The notes below the pieces were generated by a model. It did not search any database and had not been told where the DNA came from. It saw nothing but the letters and a program-made list of their open reading frames with translations. From Pseudoalteromonas flavipulchra NCIMB 2033 = ATCC BAA-314 (GTDB lineage: Bacteria; Pseudomonadota; Gammaproteobacteria; Enterobacterales; Alteromonadaceae), in assembly GCA_000814665.1 (NCBI GenBank), contig JWIH01000017.1, positions 1 to 64,000 on the forward strand: a DNA stretch of 64,000 nt, given 5' to 3'. The translations under genes and the position numbers were made by a program. Numbering within the stretch: position 1 is the stretch's first letter; the number at the start of each line of letters is the position of its first letter. This document shows positions 39,543-48,963 of the stretch, piece by piece.

Positions 39543-39563
39543 GGTCTGACAACGGGTCAGACC
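39543..39563. terminator. hairpin between recJ and prfB
   Basis: GGTCTGAC-N5-GTCAGACC, an 8-base perfect stem 50 bases before the prfB ATG. It could end recJ read-through or act in the prfB leader; T run weak. Confidence 0.4.
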
Positions 39564-39662
39564 ATAGATTTAAGCGACCAATAGTATCAAATAATAACCG
39601 CGCTTAGCATCCCTTAAAGTAAGAATTTTGGGAGTTTTTTAACAAACTCAGTACGCACATCT

Positions 39663-41396
39663 CTATAAATTCGGTTGCGCCTGAAGTTCACGCACAATGA
39701 GCTGCAAATTATATTTACCACGAAACTCATTAATATCTAATTGATAGGCAAACAAAGCATGGGTTGCCTGGAGATTTGGCCAAGCCCGAACGTCAACGTT
39801 AAATGCTATCGCATCAACCAATCGACCTGAACGATGCTTAAGCACAAGTTTTAGATGTTTGTCGCCAACAATACGTTGCTGCACTAACTCAAATACATCC
39901 TGAAATACCGGCTCACTAAATTGCTGCCCCCACGGACCTGCCTGCTGTAGTTCAAAAGCAAAATCCATGGTGAAGCAATCGCCCGGCAGTTCACCGTCCG
40001 TCAAGAGAATGCTTTGCTTTGCTTCTTCGCTCAGCGTCGCACTGACGTTTTGTTCGAATACCTGTTTAAACCGCGCAAATTCAGACTCTAAAATGGTCAG
40101 TCCTGCTGCCATCGCATGGCCACCGAATTTTACAATTAACTCTGGATGCTGGGTATTGATTGACTCCAGCAGGTCGCGCATGTGTAGACCTTCAATAGAA
40201 CGACATGAGCCCTTTATCTCGCCGTTGTCGCCTTGTGCAAAGATAATGCACGGACGGTGATATTTTTCTTTTAAGCGTCCCGCCAGAATACCTATCACAC
40301 CTTGATGCCAATCATCTTGATACAAACACAAGGCATCTGGTACTTCTTGGCTTTTAAGTACCAAACGCTCCAATACCGCTTGCGCCTCTTGCTGCATACT
40401 TTGCTCAATCTCGCGTCGTTCTATATTTAGACTATCGAGCTCAGACGCAATACGGCGAGCTTGGTTAATGTCTTTCGATAACAAGCAAGCAATACCTAAA
40501 CTCATATCGTCAAGACGCCCGGCGGCATTGAGTCTTGGCGCTAACGCAAAGCCAAAATCACTGGCACTTAATCTTGCGTTATTACGGTTAGAAACCTCGA
40601 TAAGCGCTTGGATCCCTGGTCGCGTTTGACCACTGCGGATCCGGGCGAGCCCTTGGTGTACCAAAGTGCGGTTATTCGCGTCCAGAGCCACAACGTCAGC
40701 CACGGTTCCTAGGGCAACAATATCTAATAATGTCGCCAAATTTGGCATCGCGACATTTTGTTCCACAAAATAGTTTTGCGTCCGTAAGTAATGCCGCAGC
40801 GCTATCAGCAGATAAAAGGCAACCCCAACGCCCGCGATAGACTTAGATGGGAAATCGCAGTCAAGACGATTTGGATTAACAATGGCATCGGCAATCGGCA
40901 ACTCATCACCTTGTAAATGGTGATCGGTAACAATCACTTTAATACCCGCCTGCTTCACGATTTCGACACCGCGAATACAGGAAATACCGTTATCTACGGT
41001 GATCACCAAATCAGGTTTTATGGCAACGATTTGCTCGGCCAATGCTGGACTTAGGCCGTACCCCAAGCTAAATCTATCCGGCACGAGGTAATCCACACGC
41101 TGAAAACCAAACTGAGGCAACCCCTCCATTAACACGGCGGTGCTCGTTGCACCATCGGCGTCAAAGTCACCAACAATCAACACTTGTTGTTGCAAAGAAA
41201 GTGCTTCAGCCAGAATTTGGCTTGCAAGCTCGATGTCTTTAAATAATTTAAAATCGTGTAAGGTTGCGGCGCTATTATCGAGTTCAACGACCGATTTAAC
41301 CCCTCTGGCAGCATAAAGCTGTTTGATCACGGGATGTAGTGAAGCCGGTAAATGGCTGTCATCAACCTGCTCTCTTGGTTTAATTTCTGTATGCAT
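39663..41396 (-). CDS. recJ: single-strand DNA exonuclease RecJ
   Basis: 577 residues. DHH-type phosphoesterase motifs are visible: VGDFDADGATSTAV, VTVDNGIS, VTDHHLQGDELP (DHH), NPNRLDCDFPSKSIAGVGVAF, and the DHHA1 motif VKFGGHAMAAGLTI. 5'-3' exonuclease used in recombination and mismatch repair. Located after dsbC in the same direction, a conserved order. Confidence 0.96.
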   Translation of the reverse strand: MHTEIKPREQVDDSHLPASLHPVIKQLYAARGVKSVVELDNSAATLHDFKLFKDIELASQILAEALSLQQQVLIVGDFDADGATSTAVLMEGLPQFGFQRVDYLVPDRFSLGYGLSPALAEQIVAIKPDLVITVDNGISCIRGVEIVKQAGIKVIVTDHHLQGDELPIADAIVNPNRLDCDFPSKSIAGVGVAFYLLIALRHYLRTQNYFVEQNVAMPNLATLLDIVALGTVADVVALDANNRTLVHQGLARIRSGQTRPGIQALIEVSNRNNARLSASDFGFALAPRLNAAGRLDDMSLGIACLLSKDINQARRIASELDSLNIERREIEQSMQQEAQAVLERLVLKSQEVPDALCLYQDDWHQGVIGILAGRLKEKYHRPCIIFAQGDNGEIKGSCRSIEGLHMRDLLESINTQHPELIVKFGGHAMAAGLTILESEFARFKQVFEQNVSATLSEEAKQSILLTDGELPGDCFTMDFAFELQQAGPWGQQFSEPVFQDVFELVQQRIVGDKHLKLVLKHRSGRLVDAIAFNVDVRAWPNLQATHALFAYQLDINEFRGKYNLQLIVRELQAQPNL

Positions 41397-41413
41397 ACTT
41401 TTTCACAAAACAA

Positions 41414-41434
41414 AAAAGGCCAAAATGGCCTTTT
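41414..41434 (-). terminator. intrinsic terminator after dsbC
   Basis: Minus strand AAAAGGCC, loop ATTTT, GGCCTTTT with further T. Lies between dsbC and recJ, so recJ needs its own promoter or read-through. Confidence 0.75.
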
Positions 41435-41497
41435 ATATTCTTTATCTTGCTATCTTATCGAGTTCTCAACGCGAACTCCATCGCTAAGCGTGAGTCA

Positions 41498-42235
41498 TTA
41501 TGACTTAGGGCTATTTGCATCTAGCATTTGTGCGATAGCTGCTGCAGGTTGATAACCTGGGATCATTGAACCATCTTCAAGTATGATCGCTGGTGTTCCT
41601 GAAATACCAAAGCTTTGCCCTAGTTGATAGTGCTCGGCTACTGGCGCTTGGCAGTTTTCAACTGGTTTCACTTCACCACCAGCTTTCGCCTCAGTAAGTG
41701 CAGCAGCGGCATCTTTTGCACACCATACATTTTTCAAATCTTCATAGCCTGAACCACGCAAACCACCACGTGGGAAAGCTAGGTATTTCACGGTAATACC
41801 AGCTGCCAAGTAATCTTCTAGTTCACGGTGAAGTTTGCGGCAGTAGCCACAAGTAATGTCTGTGAATACCGTGATTTGATGCTTTTCATTTTCCGCTTTG
41901 TAGACGATCATTGAGTCTTCGTATTCAGCAATACCTTTTTGGCGCACATCACTCAACGCGTCTTCGGTGATATTACGGCGGTTATCAAGATCAATCATAG
42001 TGCCCTGAATTAGGTATTTACCATCGGCACTTGAATACAGTACCCCTTTATCTGTGATCACTGTTTTTAAGCCCGCAAGCGGACTATCTTTGATTTGCTT
42101 AACCGTTATACCTAATCCGCTAAATTGCGTTGTAATTGGGTCTACTTGTGCTGTTGGTGCGACAGGACCCTCAACTTGCTCAGCGAAAGCGCCAAAGCTC
42201 AATGCCAGTGAAGCGGCAACTATTAGTTTTTTCAT
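41498..42235 (-). CDS. dsbC: periplasmic disulfide isomerase DsbC
   Basis: About 245 residues from ATG 42235 (MKKLIVAASLALSFGAFAEQ, a clear signal peptide); an upstream in-frame ATG would add an unlikely extension. N-terminal dimerisation domain, then a thioredoxin fold with active site CGYC in VFTDITCGYCRKLHRE and the cis-proline in SGTPAI. It shuffles wrong disulfides in the periplasm. Between xerD and recJ as in other gammaproteobacteria. Confidence 0.95.
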   Translation of the reverse strand: MKKLIVAASLALSFGAFAEQVEGPVAPTAQVDPITTQFSGLGITVKQIKDSPLAGLKTVITDKGVLYSSADGKYLIQGTMIDLDNRRNITEDALSDVRQKGIAEYEDSMIVYKAENEKHQITVFTDITCGYCRKLHRELEDYLAAGITVKYLAFPRGGLRGSGYEDLKNVWCAKDAAAALTEAKAGGEVKPVENCQAPVAEHYQLGQSFGISGTPAIILEDGSMIPGYQPAAAIAQMLDANSPKS

Positions 42236-42333
42236 TATGTTCTCTCTAAACCTGTTATTTGAGGGGTTCACGCGCCCCTTTGTGCTACTCACTAAGACCG
42301 GAGTAACCATAAATAATTCCCAAGCAACAAAAA

Positions 42334-43257
42334 TTAAGCTCTTGGGTGATGCTGCTGGTGCAATGTTTTTAAACGTTCACTGGCAACATGTGTATAAATT
42401 TGAGTCGTCGACAAGTCGCTATGGCCAAGCATCATTTGCACAACTCGCAAGTCAGCGCCATGATTCAATAAATGTGTTGCAAAAGCATGACGTAGCGTAT
42501 GTGGCGATAACGGCGACTTAACGTCTGCCAAAATAGCATAGTGTTTTATGCGATGCCAAAAAGTTTGTCGCGTCATACCTATGCCTCGCTTGGATGGAAA
42601 GACAAAATCAGTAGCATGCTTGATCATTAAGCCCCGCCCTTTTTTGAGAAATTGTTCGATCCAATGCAATGCTTCTTCACCCATAGGCACTAAGCGCTCC
42701 TTGCCTCCCTTACCACGAACAAGCACAACAGCTTGTCTCATGTTGACTTGCTCCATTCTTAGCCCGACTAACTCAGTCACGCGCAACCCCGTGGCATACA
42801 AGAGCTCGAGCATTGCTTTATCTCTCAGCCCCATCGGGTCGTCACAATCAGGAGCATTTAACAAGGCCTCAACTTCTTGCTCTGACAAGGTTTTTGGCAG
42901 CGATGGTGTTGTTTTAGGTTGCGCAATAGTATCCAGTGGAGACTGCGCGATTTGTTTTTCTCGCAACCAATATAAATAAAATCTCTTTAATGCACTGATG
43001 GCTCGCGCGTTACTCTTTGCTTTTAAGCCCTTGTCTATTCTGTGTGCCAAATAAGCCTCGACGTCTTGGCTTGTGATTGCCAGTAAAGAAGACACCGAGG
43101 TTTCTGCTTTTATAAATAAGAGAAACTTTTCAAGGTCACTGCGATAGGCTGCAATGGTATTTTCACTGAGCCCTTGCTCCAAAAATAGCGCATCTAAAAA
43201 GGCTTCTATATATTGCGGATCGGACAGTGTATGGGTAGTTGCTTGGTGTTCGCTCAC
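42334..43257 (-). CDS. xerD: site-specific tyrosine recombinase XerD
   Basis: 307 residues. N-terminal SAM-like core-binding domain (SENTIAAYRSDLEKFLLF) and catalytic domain with Arg in ATGLRVTELVGL, Lys in VRGKGGKERLVP, HxxR in SPHTLRHAFATHLL, His in MLGHSDLSTTQIYTHV and the nucleophile Tyr there. Acts with XerC at dif to resolve chromosome dimers. Divergent from fldB. Confidence 0.96.
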   Translation of the reverse strand: MSEHQATTHTLSDPQYIEAFLDALFLEQGLSENTIAAYRSDLEKFLLFIKAETSVSSLLAITSQDVEAYLAHRIDKGLKAKSNARAISALKRFYLYWLREKQIAQSPLDTIAQPKTTPSLPKTLSEQEVEALLNAPDCDDPMGLRDKAMLELLYATGLRVTELVGLRMEQVNMRQAVVLVRGKGGKERLVPMGEEALHWIEQFLKKGRGLMIKHATDFVFPSKRGIGMTRQTFWHRIKHYAILADVKSPLSPHTLRHAFATHLLNHGADLRVVQMMLGHSDLSTTQIYTHVASERLKTLHQQHHPRA

Positions 43258-43337
43258 AGAGTACCTGTATTAATTATTAACGTCATGATGTAGACTTGCG
43301 ACCTATAATACCAGTCAAATTGAAAGTGATAAATACA

Positions 43338-43862
43338 ATGCAAATTGGGTTATTTTACGGCTCGACAACATGTTACACAGAAATGGCCGCAGAAAAGATT
43401 CAAGAAATCATCGGCAAAGACACAATTACCTTATTTAATATTAAGGACGAGCCGCTAAAACAAGCTGAGCAGTTTGACTTCCTCATTTTTGGTATCTCAA
43501 CATGGGACTTCGGCGAACTTCAGGAAGACTGGGAGTCTCACTGGGACGATATCGACAGCGTTGATCTGAGCAACAAAGTGATAGCGCTATTCGGCATGGG
43601 TGACCAACAAGGTTATGGTGAATGGTTTCAAGATGCACTCGGCATGCTACATGAAAAAATTGCCCCTCAAGGCGTCACCTTTTTAGGTTACTGGCCAAAT
43701 TCAGACGACTATGAATTTGAAGCGTCAAAAGCACTTACCGAAGATAAAAGTCAGTTCGTTGGCCTGGCACTAGATGAAGACAGTCAATACGACAAAAGCG
43801 ACGAGCGTATCGCGACTTGGATAGAGCAAATCATGACGGAATACGCCGAATTAGATATTTAG
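43338..43862 (+). CDS. fldB: flavodoxin, FldB type
   Basis: About 174 residues from ATG 43338. FMN phosphate loop [10 protein letters not shown], then [16 protein letters not shown] and [18 protein letters not shown] around the isoalloxazine. Small electron carrier. The xerD neighbour supports the FldB rather than FldA name. Confidence 0.93.
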   Translation: MQIGLFYGSTTCYTEMAAEKIQEIIGKDTITLFNIKDEPLKQAEQFDFLIFGISTWDFGELQEDWESHWDDIDSVDLSNKVIALFGMGDQQGYGEWFQDALGMLHEKIAPQGVTFLGYWPNSDDYEFEASKALTEDKSQFVGLALDEDSQYDKSDERIATWIEQIMTEYAELDI

Positions 43863-43907
43863 CGCAGTAAGTGTTAGCACTTATTAATGTAACTCAAGGC
43901 CGTGTTA

Positions 43908-45512
43908 TTACTTATAAAACTGGCTCAATGCGGCCTCAATTTGAGATAGCTTGTACGGCTTATGGATCACATTATCAAAAACTTCATTTTGAGCTTGAGT
44001 TAAGAAAATATCAGCGGTTATCGCCAAGATCGGTAACCTTGAATTTTCTTGTTTGATTAAATGTGCGGCCTCTGTACCACTCATACCCGGAAGATTCACA
44101 TCCATAAAAATGATGTCAAAGTGTTTTTCTTTTGCCACTTCAAAATAGGCTTCAGCAGATTCGAAAATATCATAGCTACAACTAAGTTTGTCGAGTATCG
44201 CAGTGATCAGTAGCTGATTAAGCGGATTGTCTTCTATCACACCAATTTGATGATAGAAAATGGCGATGTGCTCTGTTTTTGGTGGCAAAGCAACTTTGAC
44301 TCCACTTTCGCTTTTGCACGGAATAATAAACACCACCTCAGTCCCCTCGCCCTCTTGGCTGGAAACGCTGATCCGCCCCCCCATAATATCAATAAGTGCT
44401 TTAGTCACACATAGACTTAACCCAATCCCTAAGTTTCCTCTACCCTCAAACATGCTAAAGCGGTCAAAAAGATTACTTTGCTCAAGCGCCGAAAGGCCTT
44501 TACCACTGTCTTTTACAATAAACTGTATTTCATTACCAATGACATATGCTCTGAGCACCACTTCTTGCCCAGCCTCGCTGCTCTGAATTGCAGTGTCGAG
44601 TAAAGTCTCTATAACGCGCGACACTTTATCCTTATCGAGCATCAAAGCCTCACCTTTATAGACACCAGCAATAGAGTGCGTAATAGTAATATCGTGTTGT
44701 TTTGCCTCAGTAGCAAAGCGAGCAACTGACTGCTTGAGAAGATCGGATAATGAACAAAGAATGGGTTCAAACTGAACTTTTTCACCTTCAATAAGCTCAA
44801 GCTCTAATACGGAATCAATGACAGTAAGCAGTTTACTTCCCCCCGTTTCTATATTTTGCAGGTAGCTTGTCGTAGATTCAGAAAACCCTTCAGCTTCAGC
44901 TGAGTTGAGTACCACATCATTAAAACCAATGATGGCATTAAGTTGGGTGTGCAGTTCATGGCTGATATCAGATAAGAAATTGTCTTTGGAATCATTGAGC
45001 AGTTTAAGTACGTTTACTTCTCTGCGCAGTTCAAGTTGCCGAATTACCTGACGACCCAAGGTGGCGAGTGTTTTCCTTTGCAAATCGGTGAGTTTTTTGG
45101 GCTTATCACTGATAGCACAAATAGTGCCTACCTTATAACCGCCTGAGCTAATCAGCGGTGCACCGGAGTAATGGCGGATTTTCGGGCCGCCAGTAACCAG
45201 TGGATTGTCAAAAAAGCGCTCATCTTCTAGGGCGTCTTGCACCTCAAATACATCTTCTTGCAAAATAGCATGAGAACAAAAGGAGATATCTCGATGGGTT
45301 TCATCCACATCCAGCCCCACTTTGGACTTAAACCATTGGCGATTTGTGTCTATCAAGCTAATAAGCGCAATAGGCGTTTCACAGATCTCTGACACCAGCT
45401 GCGTAATTTCATCAAGATTTGCTTCTGCAGCTGTATCCAATACCTTATATTCGCGCAGCGCTTTGAGACGATTTTCTTCGTTATTTGGGATCTCGGCTTT
45501 TTTCATGAACAC
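43908..45512 (-). CDS. GAF-domain hybrid histidine kinase with receiver domain
   Basis: 534 residues, no membrane segment: GAF domain (about 20-165; DTNRQWFKSKVGLDVDETHRDISFCSHAI), HisKA with H185, HATPase (DSGKGLS, GNLGIGLSL) and a C-terminal receiver (VIEDNPLNQ; D471 in FMDVNLPG; HKPY). Two oddities: the H-box reads SHELHTQLN rather than SHELRTPLN, and the N-box position has LLDTA where LLxNA is expected, so a Mg-binding Asn may be missing. The signal and output partner are unknown. Confidence 0.87.
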   Translation of the reverse strand: MFMKKAEIPNNEENRLKALREYKVLDTAAEANLDEITQLVSEICETPIALISLIDTNRQWFKSKVGLDVDETHRDISFCSHAILQEDVFEVQDALEDERFFDNPLVTGGPKIRHYSGAPLISSGGYKVGTICAISDKPKKLTDLQRKTLATLGRQVIRQLELRREVNVLKLLNDSKDNFLSDISHELHTQLNAIIGFNDVVLNSAEAEGFSESTTSYLQNIETGGSKLLTVIDSVLELELIEGEKVQFEPILCSLSDLLKQSVARFATEAKQHDITITHSIAGVYKGEALMLDKDKVSRVIETLLDTAIQSSEAGQEVVLRAYVIGNEIQFIVKDSGKGLSALEQSNLFDRFSMFEGRGNLGIGLSLCVTKALIDIMGGRISVSSQEGEGTEVVFIIPCKSESGVKVALPPKTEHIAIFYHQIGVIEDNPLNQLLITAILDKLSCSYDIFESAEAYFEVAKEKHFDIIFMDVNLPGMSGTEAAHLIKQENSRLPILAITADIFLTQAQNEVFDNVIHKPYKLSQIEAALSQFYK

Positions 45513-45635
45513 CTACACAAGCGAATTAAACCAGCTAAGTACACGTAAATCAGACTGCACTTTTGACACGATGATTCTGACCATTTCTCAGCTAAAGTGT
45601 AGAAGATAAATCACGATACGAGCAAAAAATATCCA

Positions 45636-46340
45636 TCACATTTTTAGGTAAAACTCATGACATAAAGAAACAAAATCATTCGTATATTGGTTATCTACAT
45701 CGTATATCACCAACGATTGCTCATGACTTGGTTGTGCTATGCTTTGTTTGCCTATCAGTAGCAATCTGCGAGAGTAAGATTTACTCGGGGTGGTTTTAAT
45801 CGCACAGCTTGAAACAAGAAACCAATTTCGCGCTTTGGCAAGCTGACAAAAGAGCAAACTCTCTTGATAGGGTAAAATTACTGCAAGTTGCCCAGCATCC
45901 GTCGTAAACTTTTCGAAGGCATCAAGCAACGCATCAAAACTTAGGCTGTCCGTGTGTCTCGCTCTATTTCTCGCTTGATTTTCTCCTTTCAAACTCGCGT
46001 TGAAGTAAGGTGGGTTTGATACCATGAGGTCAAAGCGCAGCTCGCTATCAAACTCTTGTATTGCACAGCGATGTAGCTCAATATCAGGCCACGGGCTGTG
46101 CTTGATATTAAACTCTGCATCCTTTAACGCATCGTCATCAAGCTCAACCGCATGGACTGTGCTCATTGGACTTCGCTGTTTACACATCAATGCGATAAGC
46201 CCAGTTCCCGTTCCGACATCAACAACCCGGTTGACTTTAGCGAGAGGAACCCACGCGCCAAGCAAAATACCATCCGTCGAAACCTTCATTGCCGCATGAT
46301 GCTGGGTCACCGAAAACTGTTTAAATGCAAACTGAGACAT
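45636..46340 (-). CDS. trmN6: tRNA1(Val) (adenine(37)-N6)-methyltransferase
   Basis: 234 residues, Rossmann methyltransferase: N-terminal FKQFSVTQHHAAMKVSTDGILLGAW, SAM loop VDVGTGTGLIALMCKQR, and the N6-adenine motif NPPYF. It fits TrmN6 (YfiC), which makes m6A37 in tRNA-Val. Divergent from srmB, as in many gammaproteobacteria. Confidence 0.92.
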   Translation of the reverse strand: MSQFAFKQFSVTQHHAAMKVSTDGILLGAWVPLAKVNRVVDVGTGTGLIALMCKQRSPMSTVHAVELDDDALKDAEFNIKHSPWPDIELHRCAIQEFDSELRFDLMVSNPPYFNASLKGENQARNRARHTDSLSFDALLDAFEKFTTDAGQLAVILPYQESLLFCQLAKARNWFLVSSCAIKTTPSKSYSRRLLLIGKQSIAQPSHEQSLVIYDVDNQYTNDFVSLCHEFYLKM

Positions 46341-46407
46341 CCTATACCTTTGAGAAAATGCAATAGCAACGTATAATTCCGCTATTGTCCTTTATTTGTG
46401 ATGCAAT

Positions 46408-47634
46408 ATGCAATTTACTGAATTTGATTTAGACAGCAAGCTGATTAGTGCGATTAAAAAAATGGGTTTCGATACTCCCACCAGCATTCAACAGATGGCT
46501 ATTCCTGAAGCGCTAATTGGCCGAGATATTCTCGCCAGCGCACCAACCGGTACGGGTAAAACCGCTGCATTCTTGATCCCTGCGATTCAGTATTTGCTTG
46601 ATTTCCCTCGTAAAGAGCCAGGCTTTGCCCGCGTACTTATCATGACGCCAACGCGTGAACTTGCCTATCAAATACACGAGCAATGTGAACTCCTTGCCGC
46701 AGGTGTTAACCTTAAAATAGGCGTGGTAACTGGCGGTATTAATTACGGTAGCCACAAAGAAATCTTCGAAAAGAACAATGATATCCTCATCGCAACCCCA
46801 GGTCGTTTGATGGAATATCTTGAAACCGAGAACTTCCACGCAGAAAACGTTGAGCTACTGATCTTAGATGAAGCGGATCGCATGCTAGACATGGGCTTTC
46901 GAAAAGAAATGCTACGTATTTGCTCTGAAGCGGTTAACCGTCGTCAGTGCTTTTTGTTCTCCGCGACCCTTGAGGGCGAAAGCGTTGAGAAGTTTGCTGA
47001 ACGTATATTACAAGACCCAGCACTACTTGAAGCCACGCCATCACGTAAAGAAAAAGGTAAAATCCATCAGTGGGTTCATCTTGCTGATAACTACGAGCAC
47101 AAAGTCAATTTGCTCGCACAACTACTAGATGACGAAGAAGTAACCAAAGCGGTTATCTTCGTAAAAACGCGTGAACGCCTAGAAACACTCGTTGGCGAGC
47201 TATTTGCTAAAGGCATTAAAACCACTTGGCTGCGTGGTGAAATGCCACAAGACAAACGCATGGCTGCAATGGCAAGTTTTCACAGTGGTAAGACGAATAT
47301 CTTAGTGGCAACAGATGTTGCAGCCCGTGGTATCGACGTTGCAGATATCAGCCACGTATTTAACTTTGATATGCCGCGCACCGCAGATATTTATGTACAC
47401 CGCATCGGTCGTACAGGCCGCGCTGGTAAAAAAGGCACCGCGGTTTCCTTGGTTGAAGCCCACGATGTTGAAATTTTAGGCAAGGTTGAACGTTACACCG
47501 ACCAAAAACTTAAGCGCCGTGTAATTAAAGGTTTAGAACCTAAACATAAAGAAGCAAAAGCACCGAAGAAGAAAAAAGATCCGGTGAAAATCAAGGCGAA
47601 AAAGAAAGCCGCCAAGGTTAAAAAGAAAAAGTAA
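46408..47634 (+). CDS. srmB: DEAD-box RNA helicase SrmB
   Basis: 408 residues with all helicase motifs: Q motif (GFDTPTSIQQMAIP), Walker A APTGTGKT, PTRELA, LDEADRMLDMGF, SAT, and RGIDVADISHVFNFD / HRIGRTGRAGKKG in domain 2, then a lysine-rich tail. Adjacent trmN6 and total length support SrmB, an assembly factor of the 50S subunit. Terminator follows. Confidence 0.92.
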   Translation: MQFTEFDLDSKLISAIKKMGFDTPTSIQQMAIPEALIGRDILASAPTGTGKTAAFLIPAIQYLLDFPRKEPGFARVLIMTPTRELAYQIHEQCELLAAGVNLKIGVVTGGINYGSHKEIFEKNNDILIATPGRLMEYLETENFHAENVELLILDEADRMLDMGFRKEMLRICSEAVNRRQCFLFSATLEGESVEKFAERILQDPALLEATPSRKEKGKIHQWVHLADNYEHKVNLLAQLLDDEEVTKAVIFVKTRERLETLVGELFAKGIKTTWLRGEMPQDKRMAAMASFHSGKTNILVATDVAARGIDVADISHVFNFDMPRTADIYVHRIGRTGRAGKKGTAVSLVEAHDVEILGKVERYTDQKLKRRVIKGLEPKHKEAKAPKKKKDPVKIKAKKKAAKVKKKK

Positions 47635-47640
47635 CCCAAA

Positions 47641-47668
47641 AAACCAGCGTCATTACGCTGGTTTTTTT
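47641..47668 (+). terminator. intrinsic terminator after srmB
   Basis: AAACCAGCG, loop TCATTA, CGCTGGTTT followed by T; begins 6 bases after the stop. Confidence 0.9.
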
Positions 47669-47889
47669 ATGTTAATTTGGGAAAGTGCTAATCTGGATAA
47701 GCCTTAACTTGCTATGTTAGATTTGATTGGTAGAACTTAGTTAAATCTAACGGTCGTATATGCGCCAATAGCGAGCAATGGAAACATCGCATTAAGTGTT
47801 TACTTCACTTCCTCAGCTTGGATGTTAATAGTGATGGGTGTGACTTATTTTCCCTTATTTTTTGTCTCAGAACATCAAAACGCCAATAT

Positions 47890-48875
47890 TTAGAATCGAC
47901 TACTTACGCTCGGTTGCTTAGACATAATATCGACAGTTTCAATAATCTTACTTATAACCACGTCAGGCGCATCGCCTGGAATGTTATGAGTAGCGCCTTT
48001 AACAACAATATGTTCTGAATTGCGAGAAAGCTGAGCGATACTTTTTTGCATTTCAGCCCACTTATCTCCGACGCTGTAGAAGCGAGGTGCCGTTTTGTAG
48101 GCTTCTCTGTCATGACTCATTATCACCATTTTTAGATTACCAAAGTCATAATTGAAATCTTCTAAGGGTGTGAAGAAGCCGCCTTCGTTTCGGTAAGCTG
48201 ACATCACTTGCGCGTATCGAAAACTGGAATAGTACTGGTCTAGTCGTTGCGCCAACGAAGAGTCATATTTCTTAAAGAGATTCTTGATATCTGATATCCC
48301 CAGAATCGGACCAGCGTAATGCCAAATTTGCACATGTGTCGCGATGGGAGAGAAGGTTCCGCGTAATATTTCATGTTGATTCTCGTGCGCTGAATCTAAC
48401 AATATTAGCGCAGCCAAATTACTGTTGGTTATTGCGGCAGTGTGTCTTGCGATAATTCCGCCGTATGACCGCGCAACTATAATGACCGAGTTGTCACCGG
48501 CAACATGTTGAATAAGAGACGCTTGAAGTTGAGCCTTTTGTTTCGTCGTAAAATCAGTTGGAATGTCGTCACTGCCACCATGACCTAATCGGTCGTAATA
48601 ACATGACGTGAATGTCTGTGGTAGTTGCTCAGAAATTGATGACCAAACCTGTTCCGAGTCATCGCCATAACCAGACTCAAAAAAACATAGGGATTTCCGC
48701 TGCCTTTACAGACATACCTCACTTGTTTGCCTTCAAATGAGAAATAGTCGCCTGAAAGAGGAATTGGCTGATGAACAAAAAACGCAATAGTACGCAATAA
48801 TATATAAATACTAAATATTATTAACATCGCTAAAGTTAGCTTGCTCAAGAAAAAACGTTGATAAATCGAAGACAT
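47890..48875 (-). pseudogene. alpha/beta-hydrolase gene broken by a frameshift in a poly-T tract
   Basis: Reading from ATG 48875: an N-terminal membrane anchor (about 13-33), then GKQVRYVCKGSGNPYVF and a run of seven T (plus-strand A7 at 48679-48685). In the original frame the sequence becomes meaningless and stops at 48585. With one extra T the frame continues as FFESGYGDDSEQVW, DRLGHGGSDD, VARSYGG (nucleophile elbow) and KGATHNIPGD (histidine) to 47890, ~328 residues in all. It is therefore a single-base deletion in a homopolymer, a phase-variable switch, or a sequencing error. Confidence 0.8.
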
Positions 48876-48919
48876 ATTTATCCCCTAATGTATTTACGCA
48901 CAGTGTCTGAAAGTATTTA

Positions 48920-48963
48920 TAACGCGCGAGTTAGCGAGCGTCCTGATTGATGCGTTTGTTAGC
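48920..48963 (-). other. attC-like sequence downstream of the GDPD-like gene
   Basis: On the minus strand GCTAACAAACGC overlaps the last codons (NKRINQDAR), and the segment ends GCGTTATAAATACT. This resembles the start of integron attC sites. A second similar segment lies upstream of the same gene. Consensus R' and R'' boxes are imperfect. Confidence 0.35.

Noticed and set aside
43866..43882. TAAGTG-TTAG-CACTTA hairpin after fldB as terminator
   Set aside because: Stem of six with weak pairs and no T run; could be chance.
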